The notes: generated by a model from the sequence alone, not told the origin. A DNA stretch of 64,000 nt from an uncultured beta proteobacterium (GCA_903934295.1 CAIZNI010000054.1:39793-103792), one strand, 5' to 3'. Shown: positions 35,480-44,306, counted from the first letter of the stretch. Made by a program: numbers and translations.

Positions 35480-36664
35480 ATGCAGCTGGGCGACGCACGC
35501 ACCGGCAAGCTCGCCGACAATCTGTCGGCGTTCGGGCGCACCCTGCGTCGCGCCGGGGTGCGGGTGGACAGCTCGCGCATCGCGCTGTCGGCCGAGGCCG
35601 CGCTGGCGGTCGGCCTGGGTGATCGAGCCGACCTGTCTGCCGCGCTGGAGGCGGTGCTGGTGAGCCGCGAGCAGGACCGTGAGGTGTTTCGCGAACTGTT
35701 CGACGTCTTTTTTCGCGATCCCAACCTGGCCAACAAGCTGCTGTCGCAATTGCTGCCCAGCGCCGAGGGCAAGGCGCTGCCCAGCAAACGGCGTCCGCGT
35801 GTGCGCGAAGCGCTGACCCCGCAAAAGGCCTTTGGCCAGCAGGTCAAGCCCAAGCAGGAAGACCAGAAGGTCGAGTTCGATGCCGCCATGACGGCCAGCG
35901 ACCAGCAGCGCCTCAAGCACGCCGACTTCAACGCCTTGTCGGGCGCCGAGTACCGGCTGGTGGAGCGCCTGGCGCGCGACATCCGGCTGCCCCTGCCCGA
36001 GTTTGATTCGCGTCGCACGCGTCCGGGTGAGCGGGGCAGTCAGCTGCACTGGGCCGGTGTGATGCGCTCGGCGGTGCGCACGGGCGGCGAGCCCATGCAG
36101 CTGCCGCGGCGGCAGCGCTGCCGCCAGTCGCTGCCGCTGCTGGTGCTGGTGGATGTGTCCGGCTCCATGGAGCGCTACTCGCGACTGCTGCTGGCGTTCC
36201 TGCATGCGGCCACCCGCCGCCACCCGCGCCGCGATGTGTTTGCCTTCGGCACCCAGCTAACCGATCTGACGCCGGCCTTCCGCCTGGCCGATACCGACGC
36301 GATGCTGGCCCAGGCCAGCGTGCTGATCGAAGACTTTGCCGGCGGCACCCAGCTCGGCGAATCACTGGCCGCGCTGCATCGGCAGCATGCCCGGCGCCTG
36401 GTCGGCCGGCGCACCCTGGTGCTGCTGATCACCGACGGCCTCGATACTGGCGACCAGGCCCAGCTGACACAGGAGCTGGCCTGGCTGCGCCGTCGAAGCC
36501 GTCGCCTCTTGTGGCTGAACCCCCTGCTGCGCTTTGACGGCTATGCGCCGCTGGCGCAGGGAGCGGCGGTGCTGCACGCCCACGCCCATGGCATGGTCGC
36601 GGTGCACAACCTCAGCCGGCTGGAGGACCTGGCGGCCAGTCTGGCCGCACTGATGAAGCGCTGA
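35480..36664 (+). CDS. coxE: VWA-domain protein CoxE
   Basis: 394-residue protein of the CoxE family. The C-terminal von Willebrand A-like domain carries the MIDAS motif LVDVSGSMERYSRLLL (D-x-S-x-S) near residue 223, then LVLLITDGLDTGD. Partner of the MoxR ATPase CoxD in maturation of the molybdenum hydroxylase active site. Separated from coxD by 5 bp. The usual coxF and coxG genes are not present downstream; rdgC follows on the opposite strand. Confidence 0.9.
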   Translation: MQLGDARTGKLADNLSAFGRTLRRAGVRVDSSRIALSAEAALAVGLGDRADLSAALEAVLVSREQDREVFRELFDVFFRDPNLANKLLSQLLPSAEGKALPSKRRPRVREALTPQKAFGQQVKPKQEDQKVEFDAAMTASDQQRLKHADFNALSGAEYRLVERLARDIRLPLPEFDSRRTRPGERGSQLHWAGVMRSAVRTGGEPMQLPRRQRCRQSLPLLVLVDVSGSMERYSRLLLAFLHAATRRHPRRDVFAFGTQLTDLTPAFRLADTDAMLAQASVLIEDFAGGTQLGESLAALHRQHARRLVGRRTLVLLITDGLDTGDQAQLTQELAWLRRRSRRLLWLNPLLRFDGYAPLAQGAAVLHAHAHGMVAVHNLSRLEDLAASLAALMKR

Positions 36665-36709
36665 ACCGGCCGCTGCGCGACAAGCAGCGTCCCGACAGCA
36701 CCAGGGCGG

Positions 36710-37606
36710 TCAGACCGGCTGCCCGCCCAGGCAGTCCACCACTTCGGCCAGCAGCTTCGAGAGCTCGCCGGTCATCAGCATCGCGTCGCTGGCGAAGCGC
36801 TCGTCGGCGTCGCCCTCGGCGCTGGCCGCGGCCTCCTTGAGTACATCGAGCGCGCGCACCCGCTTGATCTCGAGCTTGTCGGTCAGCACGAAACTGATCC
36901 GGTCGGCCCAGGTCAGAGCGAGCCGGGTGCACTGCTTGCCGGCCCGGGTGTGGCGGGCCACGTCCTCCAGGTCCATCGACTGGTTGGCAAAGCGCACGGT
37001 GGCCTTGCCGTCGCGCGCGCGCAGCTCCGCGTCCTGATCGACGGTGAAGCCGGCCGGCGCCTCGCCGGTGGACAGCCAGGCGGTCATCTCGCCCGCCACC
37101 GAGCCGGCCACCTTCAGGGGGCGTGCCGGCAGCCGGTCGATCGCCTTCACCAGCAGGCTGAACACCTCGCCGGCCCGCGCCGCCGAGGTGCTGTCGATCA
37201 CCAGCCAGCCGCCCACCGGGTCGATCCAGACGCGCATGTCGCTGGCCAGGCTGAAGGCGCGCGGCAGCAGTTCGTCGCGGATCTGCTCCTTGAGCTCCTT
37301 CAGGCGCTTGCGGCCGGGCTTGAAGCCGTCCTCAGCCTCGATCTGTTCGGCGCGCTGCTTGAGCACCTGGGTCACCACCTTGGCGGGCAGCAGCTTCTTT
37401 TCCTGGCGCAGGGTCAGCAGCATCTGCTGATTGATCGTGAAGACCAGCGAGTCGTCCCCTTCGCGCGGGGGTACCCAGCCGATGCTCGATTCCTCGAGGC
37501 TGGTGCCCGGCGCGAAGGCCTGCGGGGCGAGCAGGGCCGCCAGCGCCTCGGGCGCGAGGTCCCAGCCCCGGGGGACCGAATAGATGATCAGGTTCCTGAA
37601 CCACAT
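36710..37606 (-). CDS. rdgC: Recombination-associated protein RdgC
   Basis: 298-residue nucleoid-associated DNA-binding protein that forms a ring around DNA and modulates RecA. N-terminus MWFRNLIIYSVP and the SIGWVPPREGDDSLVF segment are diagnostic, with LTLRQEKKLLPAKVV and DMRVWIDPVGGWLVIDSTSA following. The ATG at 37606 aligns with the E. coli start; a GTG three codons upstream is less likely. Convergent with coxE. It is a housekeeping gene of beta- and gammaproteobacteria. Confidence 0.95.
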   Translation of the reverse strand: MWFRNLIIYSVPRGWDLAPEALAALLAPQAFAPGTSLEESSIGWVPPREGDDSLVFTINQQMLLTLRQEKKLLPAKVVTQVLKQRAEQIEAEDGFKPGRKRLKELKEQIRDELLPRAFSLASDMRVWIDPVGGWLVIDSTSAARAGEVFSLLVKAIDRLPARPLKVAGSVAGEMTAWLSTGEAPAGFTVDQDAELRARDGKATVRFANQSMDLEDVARHTRAGKQCTRLALTWADRISFVLTDKLEIKRVRALDVLKEAAASAEGDADERFASDAMLMTGELSKLLAEVVDCLGGQPV

Positions 37607-37657
37607 GGCGGGCACATCCTCGAAAAAGCCAGCGAGTATGCGCGAAATCGCGGCCGG

Positions 37658-38446
37658 TCAGCTGCCCACGGTGTGTCCGGGACGGCGCGCGAGCGCCGGC
37701 GCCGGGGGCGCGGCCACCGCGTCGTGACCCAGCACCAGCAGTGCCGGCGCGCCGGCGGCGGGCACCTCGCGCTCGATCTGCCCGAGGGTGGTGAGGACGA
37801 TCTGCTGGTCGGGTCGCGAGGCGTTGGTGATCCAGGCCGCCGGCAGGTCGGCCGGCAGCCCCAGCACCAGCAGCGTGGCCCGCACGCGCGCGGCACAGCT
37901 GCCCGCCATGTAGAGCGCGCCGCCGCCGGCGGCCAGCAGCGGCCGTGCCCACGACAGGTCGCCGGCCTCGCCGGCCTGTACCTGCGGCGTGACCAGCACC
38001 AGCGCGCGGCGCTGTCCGCGCCGCGTCATCGGGCTGCCCAACGCGGCGTAGCCGGCCTGCGCGGCGGTGATGCCCGGGGCCACGCCGAAGGCGATGCCGG
38101 CCTGGCGCAGCGCGTCGATCTCTTCCTGGGCGCGGGCGAAGATCAGCGGGTCGCCGCCTTTGAGGCGGACCACCAGCGACTGCGGATCGGGGTCCGCGGC
38201 CAGCGCCTGCGCGTGTTCGATCAGCAGCGTGTTGATGCGCGACTGCGCGGTGCTCTCGCGGCCGGCGCGCTTGCCCACCGGCACCCGCAGTGCCTGCGGG
38301 GCCAGCGCCAGGATTTCGTCGGACACCAGTGCGTCATGAATCAGCACACGGGCGCGCGCCAGCAAGCGCAGCGCCTGCCCGGTGAGCAGGTCCGGGTCGC
38401 CGGGGCCGGCCCCCACCAGCCAGACGCGGGGCGCGGCCTCAGCCAT
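37658..38446 (-). CDS. cobA: Uroporphyrinogen-III C-methyltransferase
   Basis: 262-residue SAM-dependent enzyme making precorrin-2, the first step to sirohaem, the prosthetic group of sulfite reductase. Motifs: VWLVGAGPGDPDLLT, VLIHDALVSDEIL, RLKGGDPLIFARAQEE and GVAPGITAAQAGYAALGSPMT. It stands alone, without the CysG dehydrogenase/ferrochelatase domains. Last gene of the cysI operon; its ATG overlaps the stop of a 14-codon mini-ORF. Supplies the cofactor for the CysI encoded upstream. Confidence 0.93.
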   Translation of the reverse strand: MAEAAPRVWLVGAGPGDPDLLTGQALRLLARARVLIHDALVSDEILALAPQALRVPVGKRAGRESTAQSRINTLLIEHAQALAADPDPQSLVVRLKGGDPLIFARAQEEIDALRQAGIAFGVAPGITAAQAGYAALGSPMTRRGQRRALVLVTPQVQAGEAGDLSWARPLLAAGGGALYMAGSCAARVRATLLVLGLPADLPAAWITNASRPDQQIVLTTLGQIEREVPAAGAPALLVLGHDAVAAPPAPALARRPGHTVGS

Positions 38447-38483
38447 GGATCAGGCCCGCGGCGAGGGTGGTGGCGGCGCTCAT
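38439..38483 (-). CDS. 14-codon mini-ORF bridging DUF934 and cobA
   Basis: ATG at 38483 overlaps the stop of the DUF934 gene (ATGA), and its own TGA (38441-38439) overlaps the cobA start (ATGGCTGA). The peptide is MSAATTLAAGLIHG. In related Burkholderiales operons cysH sits at this position, so this could be the residue of an internal cysH deletion that kept the 5' and 3' overlaps, or a coupling leader. Both explanations are inference. Confidence 0.4.
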   Translation of the reverse strand: MSAATTLAAGLIHG

Positions 38484-39013
38484 GGCGTGCGCTCGGCCGA
38501 GTCGTTGAGCAGCGCCAGCTTGCGCAGCACCAGCGGGGCCAGTCCGTCGACCGACGCCTGGTAGGCGTCGCTGAAGGTGGCGAAGGCCGACAGCGCCTGC
38601 GCCGGGTCCTCGGTCTCGCGCAGCTCGAAGCTGTCGAAGCCCAGGCGCCGCAAGGCGAAGAGCTGGTCGCGCCACAGCGGCCCCAGGGCGCGCATCGGTC
38701 CGTGCCAGCCCAGCCGCCGGCGCAGCACGCTGGCCACCGACAGGCCGCGGCCGTCGGTGGCGACGGGAAAGTGCACCGCCACCAGCGCGCAGTCCGCCAG
38801 CACCGGTGCGACGGTGTCCAGGTCGGCATCGGGCGCCAGCGCGAGCCCGTTGCGCCCGCGCCGACCGGCGGCCAGCGCCGCACCGACCGCGCCGCTTTGC
38901 CAGTCGGCCAGATCGAACAGCCAGTCGCCCGCGTCGGGAATCGGCGCACCCGTCGGGTGGACCTGCCAGGGGTCGTCCGCCAGCCGGTGGCGGGTGTCAA
39001 TGACTCGTTGCAT
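38480..39013 (-). CDS. DUF934 protein of the sulfite-reduction operon
   Basis: 177-residue soluble protein of the DUF934 family, found almost only downstream of cysI and annotated as an oxidoreductase probably involved in sulfite reduction. Visible conserved region: VAVHFPVATDGRGLSVASVLRRR and LGPLWRDQLFALRRLGFDSFELRE. It overlaps the 3' end of cysI by 17 bp. No catalytic residues are known. It may be an accessory or electron-transfer partner of CysI. Confidence 0.88.
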   Translation of the reverse strand: MQRVIDTRHRLADDPWQVHPTGAPIPDAGDWLFDLADWQSGAVGAALAAGRRGRNGLALAPDADLDTVAPVLADCALVAVHFPVATDGRGLSVASVLRRRLGWHGPMRALGPLWRDQLFALRRLGFDSFELRETEDPAQALSAFATFSDAYQASVDGLAPLVLRKLALLNDSAERTP

Positions 39014-40700
39014 AAGCGCTCTCCCGGAAGGGTTCGATGCCGGCGCGCTCGACCACCTCGACGAAGGTCTCGTCTTCGTGCTCGCGCAGCGCGATGTAGC
39101 GTTCGAGCATCCGCTCGATGGCCGGCGCCACGTCGGCGCTGGTGAATGACGGACCGATCACCTTGCCGAAGGCGGCCTGCTGGCCGGGGCGGTTGCCGGC
39201 GTGGCCGCCGATCGTGATCTGGAACCACTCCTCGCCGTGCTTGTCGACCCCGAGCACGCCGATGTGGCCGACATGGTGGTGACCGCAGGAGTTGATGCAG
39301 CCCGAGATCTTGATGTCGAGCGGACCGATGTCGAACCACTCGTCGGCGCGCTCGAAGCGCTCGAGCAGGTCGGCGGCGATCGGCAGTGATCGGGCGTTGG
39401 CCAGCGAGCAGAAGTCGCCGCCCGGGCAGGCGATGATGTTGCTCACCAGCCCGATGTTGGGTCGCGCCAGGCCGATTGCGTCGAGTGCGCGCCAAAGCGC
39501 GGGCAGCCCGGCGCTCGCCACCCAGGGCAGCACCAGGTTCTGTTCGTGCGTCACGCGCAGCTCGCCCGCGCTGTGCGCCTGGGCCAGGTCGGCGATTGCA
39601 TCCATCTCGTCGGCGCTCGCGTCGCCGGGCGCCACGCCGGGGCGCTTGAGCGAGATCGACACCGCGGCGCGGCCCGCCAGCCGGTGGGCATGGACGTTGC
39701 GCCGCAGCCAGGCGGCAAAGCGCGACCGGTCGGCCGGCGCGAGCCCGCTCGCCGGGCCCTCGCCGGCGGCCAGCGCCTCGAGCGTGGGCCCCTCGGCCAG
39801 CGCGGCCACCGGGTCGGCGAAATGCGCGCGCACCGACGCCACCGCCGGCTCGGTCAGCGTCGACACGCCGCCTTCGCCGCCAGCGTGCCAGTCGCGATCG
39901 ACCTGCTCGCGATAGGCGTCGATGCCGATCTCGCGCACCAGGATCTTGATGCGCGCCTTGTACTTGTTGTCGCGCCGGCCGTGCAGGTTGTAGACCCGCA
40001 GCATCGAGTCGAGATAGCTCAGCAGGTCGCGCTCGGGCAGCCACTCGCGGATGCGCTGGCCGATCACCGGCGTGCGGCCCATGCCGCCGCCCACGAAGAC
40101 CTCGAAGCCGACCGCGCCGTCGTCGCCGCGTCGCACGTTCAGTCCGATGTCGTGCGCCTTGATCACCGCCCGGTCGATGTCCGCGCCCGACAGCGCGATC
40201 TTGAACTTGCGCGGCAGCGCGGCGAACTCGGGGTGGAAGGTCGACCACTGGCGGATCAGCTCCGCATAGGGGCGCGGGTCGACACGCTCGTCGGCGGCGA
40301 CGCCGGCCAGGTGGTCGACGGTGGTGTTGCGCACGCAGTTGCCCGAGGTCTGGATCGCGTGCATCTGCACGCCCGCCAGTTCGGCCAGGATGTCGGGGAC
40401 GCGTTCGAGCGCCGGCCAGTTGTACTGGATGTTCTGGCGGGTGGTGAAGTGGCCGTAGCCGCGGTCGTATTCGCGGGCGATGCGCGCCAGCAGGCGCAGC
40501 TGCACCGCGCTCAATTCGCCGTAGGGAATCGCCACCCGCAGCATCGGCGCCTGGCGCTGCAGGTACAGCCCGTTTTGCAGGCGGATCGGGCGGAAGTCCT
40601 CTTCGGACAGTTCGCCGCTCAGGAAGCGCGCGGTCTGGTCCCGGAACTGGGCGACGCGTTCGTCGACCAAGCGTTGATCAATGGTGTCGTAGCGGTACAT
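38997..40700 (-). CDS. cysI: Sulfite reductase haemoprotein
   Basis: 567-residue nitrite/sulfite reductase with sirohaem and [4Fe-4S]: the ligands are in CPGGDFC (C-x5-C) and CINSC (C-x3-C, followed by GHHHVGHIG). N-terminal ferredoxin-like half has RLQNGLYLQRQAPMLRVAIPYG and GYGHFTTRQNIQYNW. The start at 40700 (MYRYDTIDQRLVDERV) is the usual one for Burkholderiales; 40718 and 40748 are in-frame alternatives, and no strong ribosome-binding site decides. Reduces sulfite to sulfide for cysteine synthesis. No cysJ flavoprotein is adjacent, as is normal for this subtype. Confidence 0.93.
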   Translation of the reverse strand: MYRYDTIDQRLVDERVAQFRDQTARFLSGELSEEDFRPIRLQNGLYLQRQAPMLRVAIPYGELSAVQLRLLARIAREYDRGYGHFTTRQNIQYNWPALERVPDILAELAGVQMHAIQTSGNCVRNTTVDHLAGVAADERVDPRPYAELIRQWSTFHPEFAALPRKFKIALSGADIDRAVIKAHDIGLNVRRGDDGAVGFEVFVGGGMGRTPVIGQRIREWLPERDLLSYLDSMLRVYNLHGRRDNKYKARIKILVREIGIDAYREQVDRDWHAGGEGGVSTLTEPAVASVRAHFADPVAALAEGPTLEALAAGEGPASGLAPADRSRFAAWLRRNVHAHRLAGRAAVSISLKRPGVAPGDASADEMDAIADLAQAHSAGELRVTHEQNLVLPWVASAGLPALWRALDAIGLARPNIGLVSNIIACPGGDFCSLANARSLPIAADLLERFERADEWFDIGPLDIKISGCINSCGHHHVGHIGVLGVDKHGEEWFQITIGGHAGNRPGQQAAFGKVIGPSFTSADVAPAIERMLERYIALREHEDETFVEVVERAGIEPFRESAYATSH

Positions 40701-40880
40701 GGGTAAGCGAGGAAGCATCGGCCGGGGGACGCGAACGTATCGCGCCACCGCAGCCGTACCAACGACTTCTTCGCTTGAGCAACCAAAGCGGCGCTCATAT
40801 GGCGCTGCCGGGCCACCCGGGCAACGGGCGGGTGGCGGCCGCTCCGCTCACCCGTCCGGTCGCCCGCTCGGGCGGCCGGT

Positions 40881-41345
40881 TCAGGGCGCGATCTGCAGCA
40901 CCATCTCGACTTCGACCGCGATCTGGTTGGGCAGCGACACCATGCCCACCGCCGAGCGCGCGCCGCGCCCGCGCTCGGGCCCGAGCAGTTCGACGAACAG
41001 GTCCGAAAACCCGTTGATGACCTTGGGCATGTCGTTGAAGTCGGGGGTGCAGTTCACCATGCCCAGCACCTTGACCACCCGCTCGATGCGGTCCAGCGAG
41101 CCGATGACCGACTCGATGTTGGCCAGCATGTTCAGCCCCACCACCAGCGCCGCGTCGTAGCCCTGTTCGACCGTCATGTCGGCGCCCAGCTTGCCGGTGA
41201 TCACACCGCCCTCGGGCAGGCGCGGGCCGATGCCCGACATGAAGAGCAGGTTGCCCACCTGAACGCCGGCGACATAGTTGCCGATCGGTTTGGGGACTGG
41301 GGGCAGCTGCAGGCCGAGTTCGGTCAGTCGTTCTGCGATGGACAT
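40881..41345 (-). CDS. RidA-family reactive intermediate deaminase
   Basis: 154-residue RidA/YjgF-family protein (longer RutC-like subgroup). Segments GNLLFMSGIGPRLPEGG, NMLANIESVIGSLDRIERVVK and the C-terminal PNQIAVEVEMVLQI. RidA hydrolyses enamine/imine intermediates such as 2-aminoacrylate released by PLP enzymes. The position of the usual catalytic Arg (R105 in Salmonella RidA) is occupied here by the region RGARSAVGMVSLP, containing Arg residues. Divergent from a D-cysteine desulfhydrase-type PLP enzyme, 200 bp between starts, which fits detoxification of that enzyme's product. Confidence 0.88.
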   Translation of the reverse strand: MSIAERLTELGLQLPPVPKPIGNYVAGVQVGNLLFMSGIGPRLPEGGVITGKLGADMTVEQGYDAALVVGLNMLANIESVIGSLDRIERVVKVLGMVNCTPDFNDMPKVINGFSDLFVELLGPERGRGARSAVGMVSLPNQIAVEVEMVLQIAP

Positions 41346-41545
41346 GGTCGGTCTCCGGGGAAGGGTCGGTGGATGACGGGTTCGGGGGATGCGTCGGGCT
41401 CGATTATCAGCCCGGATCGGCGCGCCGGGGGCCGCGCGGTGATACGGTTGCGCGCGCGGCCCGCCGCCGGCACGATCCGCCACACCCTGTTGGCAGGGTG
41501 CCGAGCGCGCATCCGACACCGTTCACCGAACCGCCTGGAGCCAAG

Positions 41546-42562
41546 ATGGATCTTTCCCGTTTCCCGCGTCGCGTCTACACCCACGGCGCCACGCCCCTGG
41601 AGTTCATGCCCCGGTTCACCCGGGCCCTGGGCGGCCCCCAGGTCTGGATCAAGCGCGACGACATGCTGGGCCTGGCGCCGGGTGGCAACAAGACCCGCAA
41701 GCTGGAGTTCCTGGTCGCCGACGCGCTGGCCCAGGGCGCCGACACCCTGGTCACCTGCGGCGCGCCCCAGTCCAATCACTGCCGCATCACGCTCACCGCC
41801 GCGCGCCGTGAGGGCCTGAAGTGCCGCTTCGTGATCGAGGAGCGGGTACCCAACAGCTATCGCGTCGATGCCAGCGGCAACCACTTCCTGTTCCGCCTGC
41901 TGGGCGTCGACGGTATCACCGTGGTGCCGGCCGGCACCAACATGCGCGAGGCCATGCAACGGGTGGCCGACGAGGTCGCGGCCGCCGGCGGCAAGGCCTA
42001 TGTGATCTCGGGCGGGGGCTCCAACGCGTTGGGCGGGCTGGGCTATGTGGCCTGCGCGCAGGAGCTGCAGCAGCAGTTCTACGAGCAGGGCGTGCGCATC
42101 GACCGGGTGGTGGTGGGCTCGGGCAGTTCGGGCACGCACGGCGGGCTGCTGGCGGGCTTCCTGGGCAACCGGATCGGCATCCCGATCGTGGGCATCGGCG
42201 TGAGTCGCGACCCGGCCGACCAGGACCCGCTGGTGCACCAGGAGGCGCAGGCGGTGGCCGACCTGCTGGGGCTGGACATGACGGTGCCGCGCGAGGCGGT
42301 GCTGACCTTCGGCGACTACTGGCGGCCCAAGTATTCGATCCCGAACACGAAGATGGTCGAGGCGGTGCAGATGCTGGCGCGCACCGAGGGCATCCTGCTC
42401 GACCCGGTCTACACCGGCAAGGTGATGGCGGGGCTGATCGGGCTGACGCGCGCCGGTTATTTCCGGGCCGACGAGAACGTGCTCTTCCTGCACACCGGCG
42501 GCGCGACCGCGCTGCATGCCTATGAGCCCCAGGTGCTGGGCGATGCGCCGGTGGCCGAGTAA
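41546..42562 (+). CDS. D-cysteine desulfhydrase / L-cysteate sulfo-lyase family PLP enzyme
   Basis: 338-residue fold-type II PLP enzyme of the ACC deaminase/D-cysteine desulfhydrase family. The Schiff-base Lys is in GGNKTRKLEFL; CGAPQSNHCR is the Ser/Asn loop that holds the substrate carboxylate, and VVVGSGSSGTHGGLLAGF the phosphate-binding glycine loop. Possible reactions: D-cysteine or L-cysteate to pyruvate, ammonia and sulfide or sulfite. Neighbouring cysI, cobA and a CysB-like regulator make a sulfur role likely; ACC deaminase is less likely. GGAG lies upstream of the ATG (CTGGAGCCAAG). Confidence 0.85.
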   Translation: MDLSRFPRRVYTHGATPLEFMPRFTRALGGPQVWIKRDDMLGLAPGGNKTRKLEFLVADALAQGADTLVTCGAPQSNHCRITLTAARREGLKCRFVIEERVPNSYRVDASGNHFLFRLLGVDGITVVPAGTNMREAMQRVADEVAAAGGKAYVISGGGSNALGGLGYVACAQELQQQFYEQGVRIDRVVVGSGSSGTHGGLLAGFLGNRIGIPIVGIGVSRDPADQDPLVHQEAQAVADLLGLDMTVPREAVLTFGDYWRPKYSIPNTKMVEAVQMLARTEGILLDPVYTGKVMAGLIGLTRAGYFRADENVLFLHTGGATALHAYEPQVLGDAPVAE

Positions 42563-42570
42563 GGAGCCCC

Positions 42571-43341
42571 CTACGCGGGCGGCGCGAAGCGCTCCTGCAG
42601 CGCGACCAGCTGCTCATCGCTGGTGGCCACCAGCCAGCGCTTCGCGGTGTCGGTCAGGTGGCGGTTGTGGTCGCGAAACGGCCCCATCGCCACCACGCTC
42701 TGCCAGGCCACCGGACCGGCGCGGCTGGTCTTGTTCGATGGTGCGCCGACCAGCAGGCAATACGGGCCCAGCGGCATCGACACGAAGGGCATCGCCGGAC
42801 GCGCGCGCACCCGCCAGTCGATGAAGGGTGATTCGCTGAACAGCAGCGGCGAGGGCAGCCCGTGGAACACGGTGAAGTCGTACAGCGCGAGCTGTTCGCG
42901 CAGGCCGGCGTAGCCGCGGCGGATGTCCTCGGCGACCGCGGCGCGGATCTCGTCCTCGAACAGCGGTTCCAGCGAGTGGCGGGCGTGCGAGCGGCGCGCG
43001 TCGGCCTGATACGCGCAGACCAGCGCGATCTCGACGCAGTCCTGCACCGCCCGCTGCACTTCGGCGGGCGGGCCGGCCTCCAGCGGCTTGCCCAACTGGG
43101 CGGCGCGCAGGAAGCGCGCCAGCCCGGCCTCGTGAACGGCCGGCGGGGCTTCCAGGGCCTGGGCATCACGCGCAAGCGACACCTGGACCAGCGTCTCGTC
43201 GGCGAAGCCCGCCTTCTTGCCCTCGTCGAAACAGACCTCGCCGGTGCGGCAGTCCAGGTAGCGGGTGCCGATGCGCCCGTGCTCCCAGAGCCAGTTTCGG
43301 AGGAAGGGGCGCAGCGGATGCGGGGTTTCGTGCTCGGTCAA
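42571..43341 (-). CDS. Hypothetical protein, DUF4238-like
   Basis: About 256 residues, no signal or membrane segment. A TTG at 43341 is preferred because AGGAGG lies 6 nt upstream, giving a protein starting (L)TEHETPHPLRPFLRNW. The opening pattern HPLRPFLRNWLWEHGRIGTRYLDCRTGEV resembles the start of DUF4238 proteins, which have unknown function; this is a pattern resemblance only. The rest shows no recognised motif. Convergent with the PLP enzyme (8 bp apart) and divergent from the CysB-like regulator 78 bp away, so it might be controlled by that regulator. Confidence 0.65.
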   Translation of the reverse strand: MTEHETPHPLRPFLRNWLWEHGRIGTRYLDCRTGEVCFDEGKKAGFADETLVQVSLARDAQALEAPPAVHEAGLARFLRAAQLGKPLEAGPPAEVQRAVQDCVEIALVCAYQADARRSHARHSLEPLFEDEIRAAVAEDIRRGYAGLREQLALYDFTVFHGLPSPLLFSESPFIDWRVRARPAMPFVSMPLGPYCLLVGAPSNKTSRAGPVAWQSVVAMGPFRDHNRHLTDTAKRWLVATSDEQLVALQERFAPPA

Positions 43342-43418
43342 GGCGGCCTCCTGCGGTCGCCCAGTATGCGCCGGGGCCGGTTCGACCGATGTGACGGACG
43401 CGGGCAAACTGTCGGCTT

Positions 43419-44306
43419 ATGAACCTTCAACAGTTGCGCTACCTGCGCGAGACCGCGCTGCGCGGGCTGAACCTCACGCTGGCGGCCCAGGCGCTGCACA
43501 CCTCGCAGCCCGGCCTGTCCAAGGCGATCCGCGAGCTCGAGGACGAGCTCGGGGTGCAGATCTTCGTGCGCCAGGGCAAGCGCCTGACCGCGATCACCGA
43601 CGAGGGCCGCGAGGTGCTGGCGATCGCCGAGCGAATGCTCACCGAGGCCGAGAACCTGCGCTCGGTGGGCAGCGAGATGCGCGGCGCCGAGGCCGGCGTG
43701 CTGCGCCTGGCCGCCACCCACACCCAGGCCCGCTATGTGCTGCCGCCCGCGGTGGTGCGCCTGCGCGAGGCCTATCCGGGCGTGCGCCTGCAGCTGCGCC
43801 AGGGCAATCCGGCGCAGATCGTGGCGATGCTGCGCGCCGGCGAAGTCGACCTCGGCGTGGCCACCGAGCTGCTGGGCCGGGTCGACGAGCTGGACAGCCA
43901 GGTGCTGTTCTCGTGGCATCACTGCGTGATCGCGCCGGCCGGCCATCCGCTGCACGGCGGGCAGCCGGTCGGCCTGGCCGAGCTGGCCCGCTACCCGCTG
44001 GTGACCTATGACGCGCAGTTCGCCGGGCGCAGCGGCATCGATGCGGCGTTCACCGCCGCGGGCCTCACGCCCGACATCGTGCTCGAGGCGGCTGATGCTG
44101 ATGTGATCAAGGCCTATTCGGCGCTCGGGCTCGGGGTGGGCATCCTCACCGAGATGGCGATCCGGCCGGGCGGCGAGGACGGCCTGCTGCGCGTCGAACG
44201 CGCACCGGCCGACCTGTTCCCGGTCAACACCACCCGGGTCGCGTATCGGCGCGGGCGCACGTTGCGCCGATACGAGCAGGCCTTCGTGGGGTGGCTCGCC
44301 CGCTAG
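43419..44306 (+). CDS. LysR-family regulator, CysB/Cbl-like
   Basis: 295-residue LysR regulator. N-terminal winged helix: MNLQQLRYLRETALRGLNLTLAAQALHTSQPGLSKAIRELEDELG (recognition helix about residues 28-48). The NLQQLRYLRE start and the spacing match CysB, which senses O- or N-acetylserine and activates sulfur assimilation genes. C-terminal periplasmic-binding-like domain from about residue 92 (LRLAATHTQARYVLPPAV). With cysI and the desulfhydrase-like gene nearby it is the likely regulator of the local sulfur genes, or of the divergent hypothetical gene. Confidence 0.87.
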   Translation: MNLQQLRYLRETALRGLNLTLAAQALHTSQPGLSKAIRELEDELGVQIFVRQGKRLTAITDEGREVLAIAERMLTEAENLRSVGSEMRGAEAGVLRLAATHTQARYVLPPAVVRLREAYPGVRLQLRQGNPAQIVAMLRAGEVDLGVATELLGRVDELDSQVLFSWHHCVIAPAGHPLHGGQPVGLAELARYPLVTYDAQFAGRSGIDAAFTAAGLTPDIVLEAADADVIKAYSALGLGVGILTEMAIRPGGEDGLLRVERAPADLFPVNTTRVAYRRGRTLRRYEQAFVGWLAR

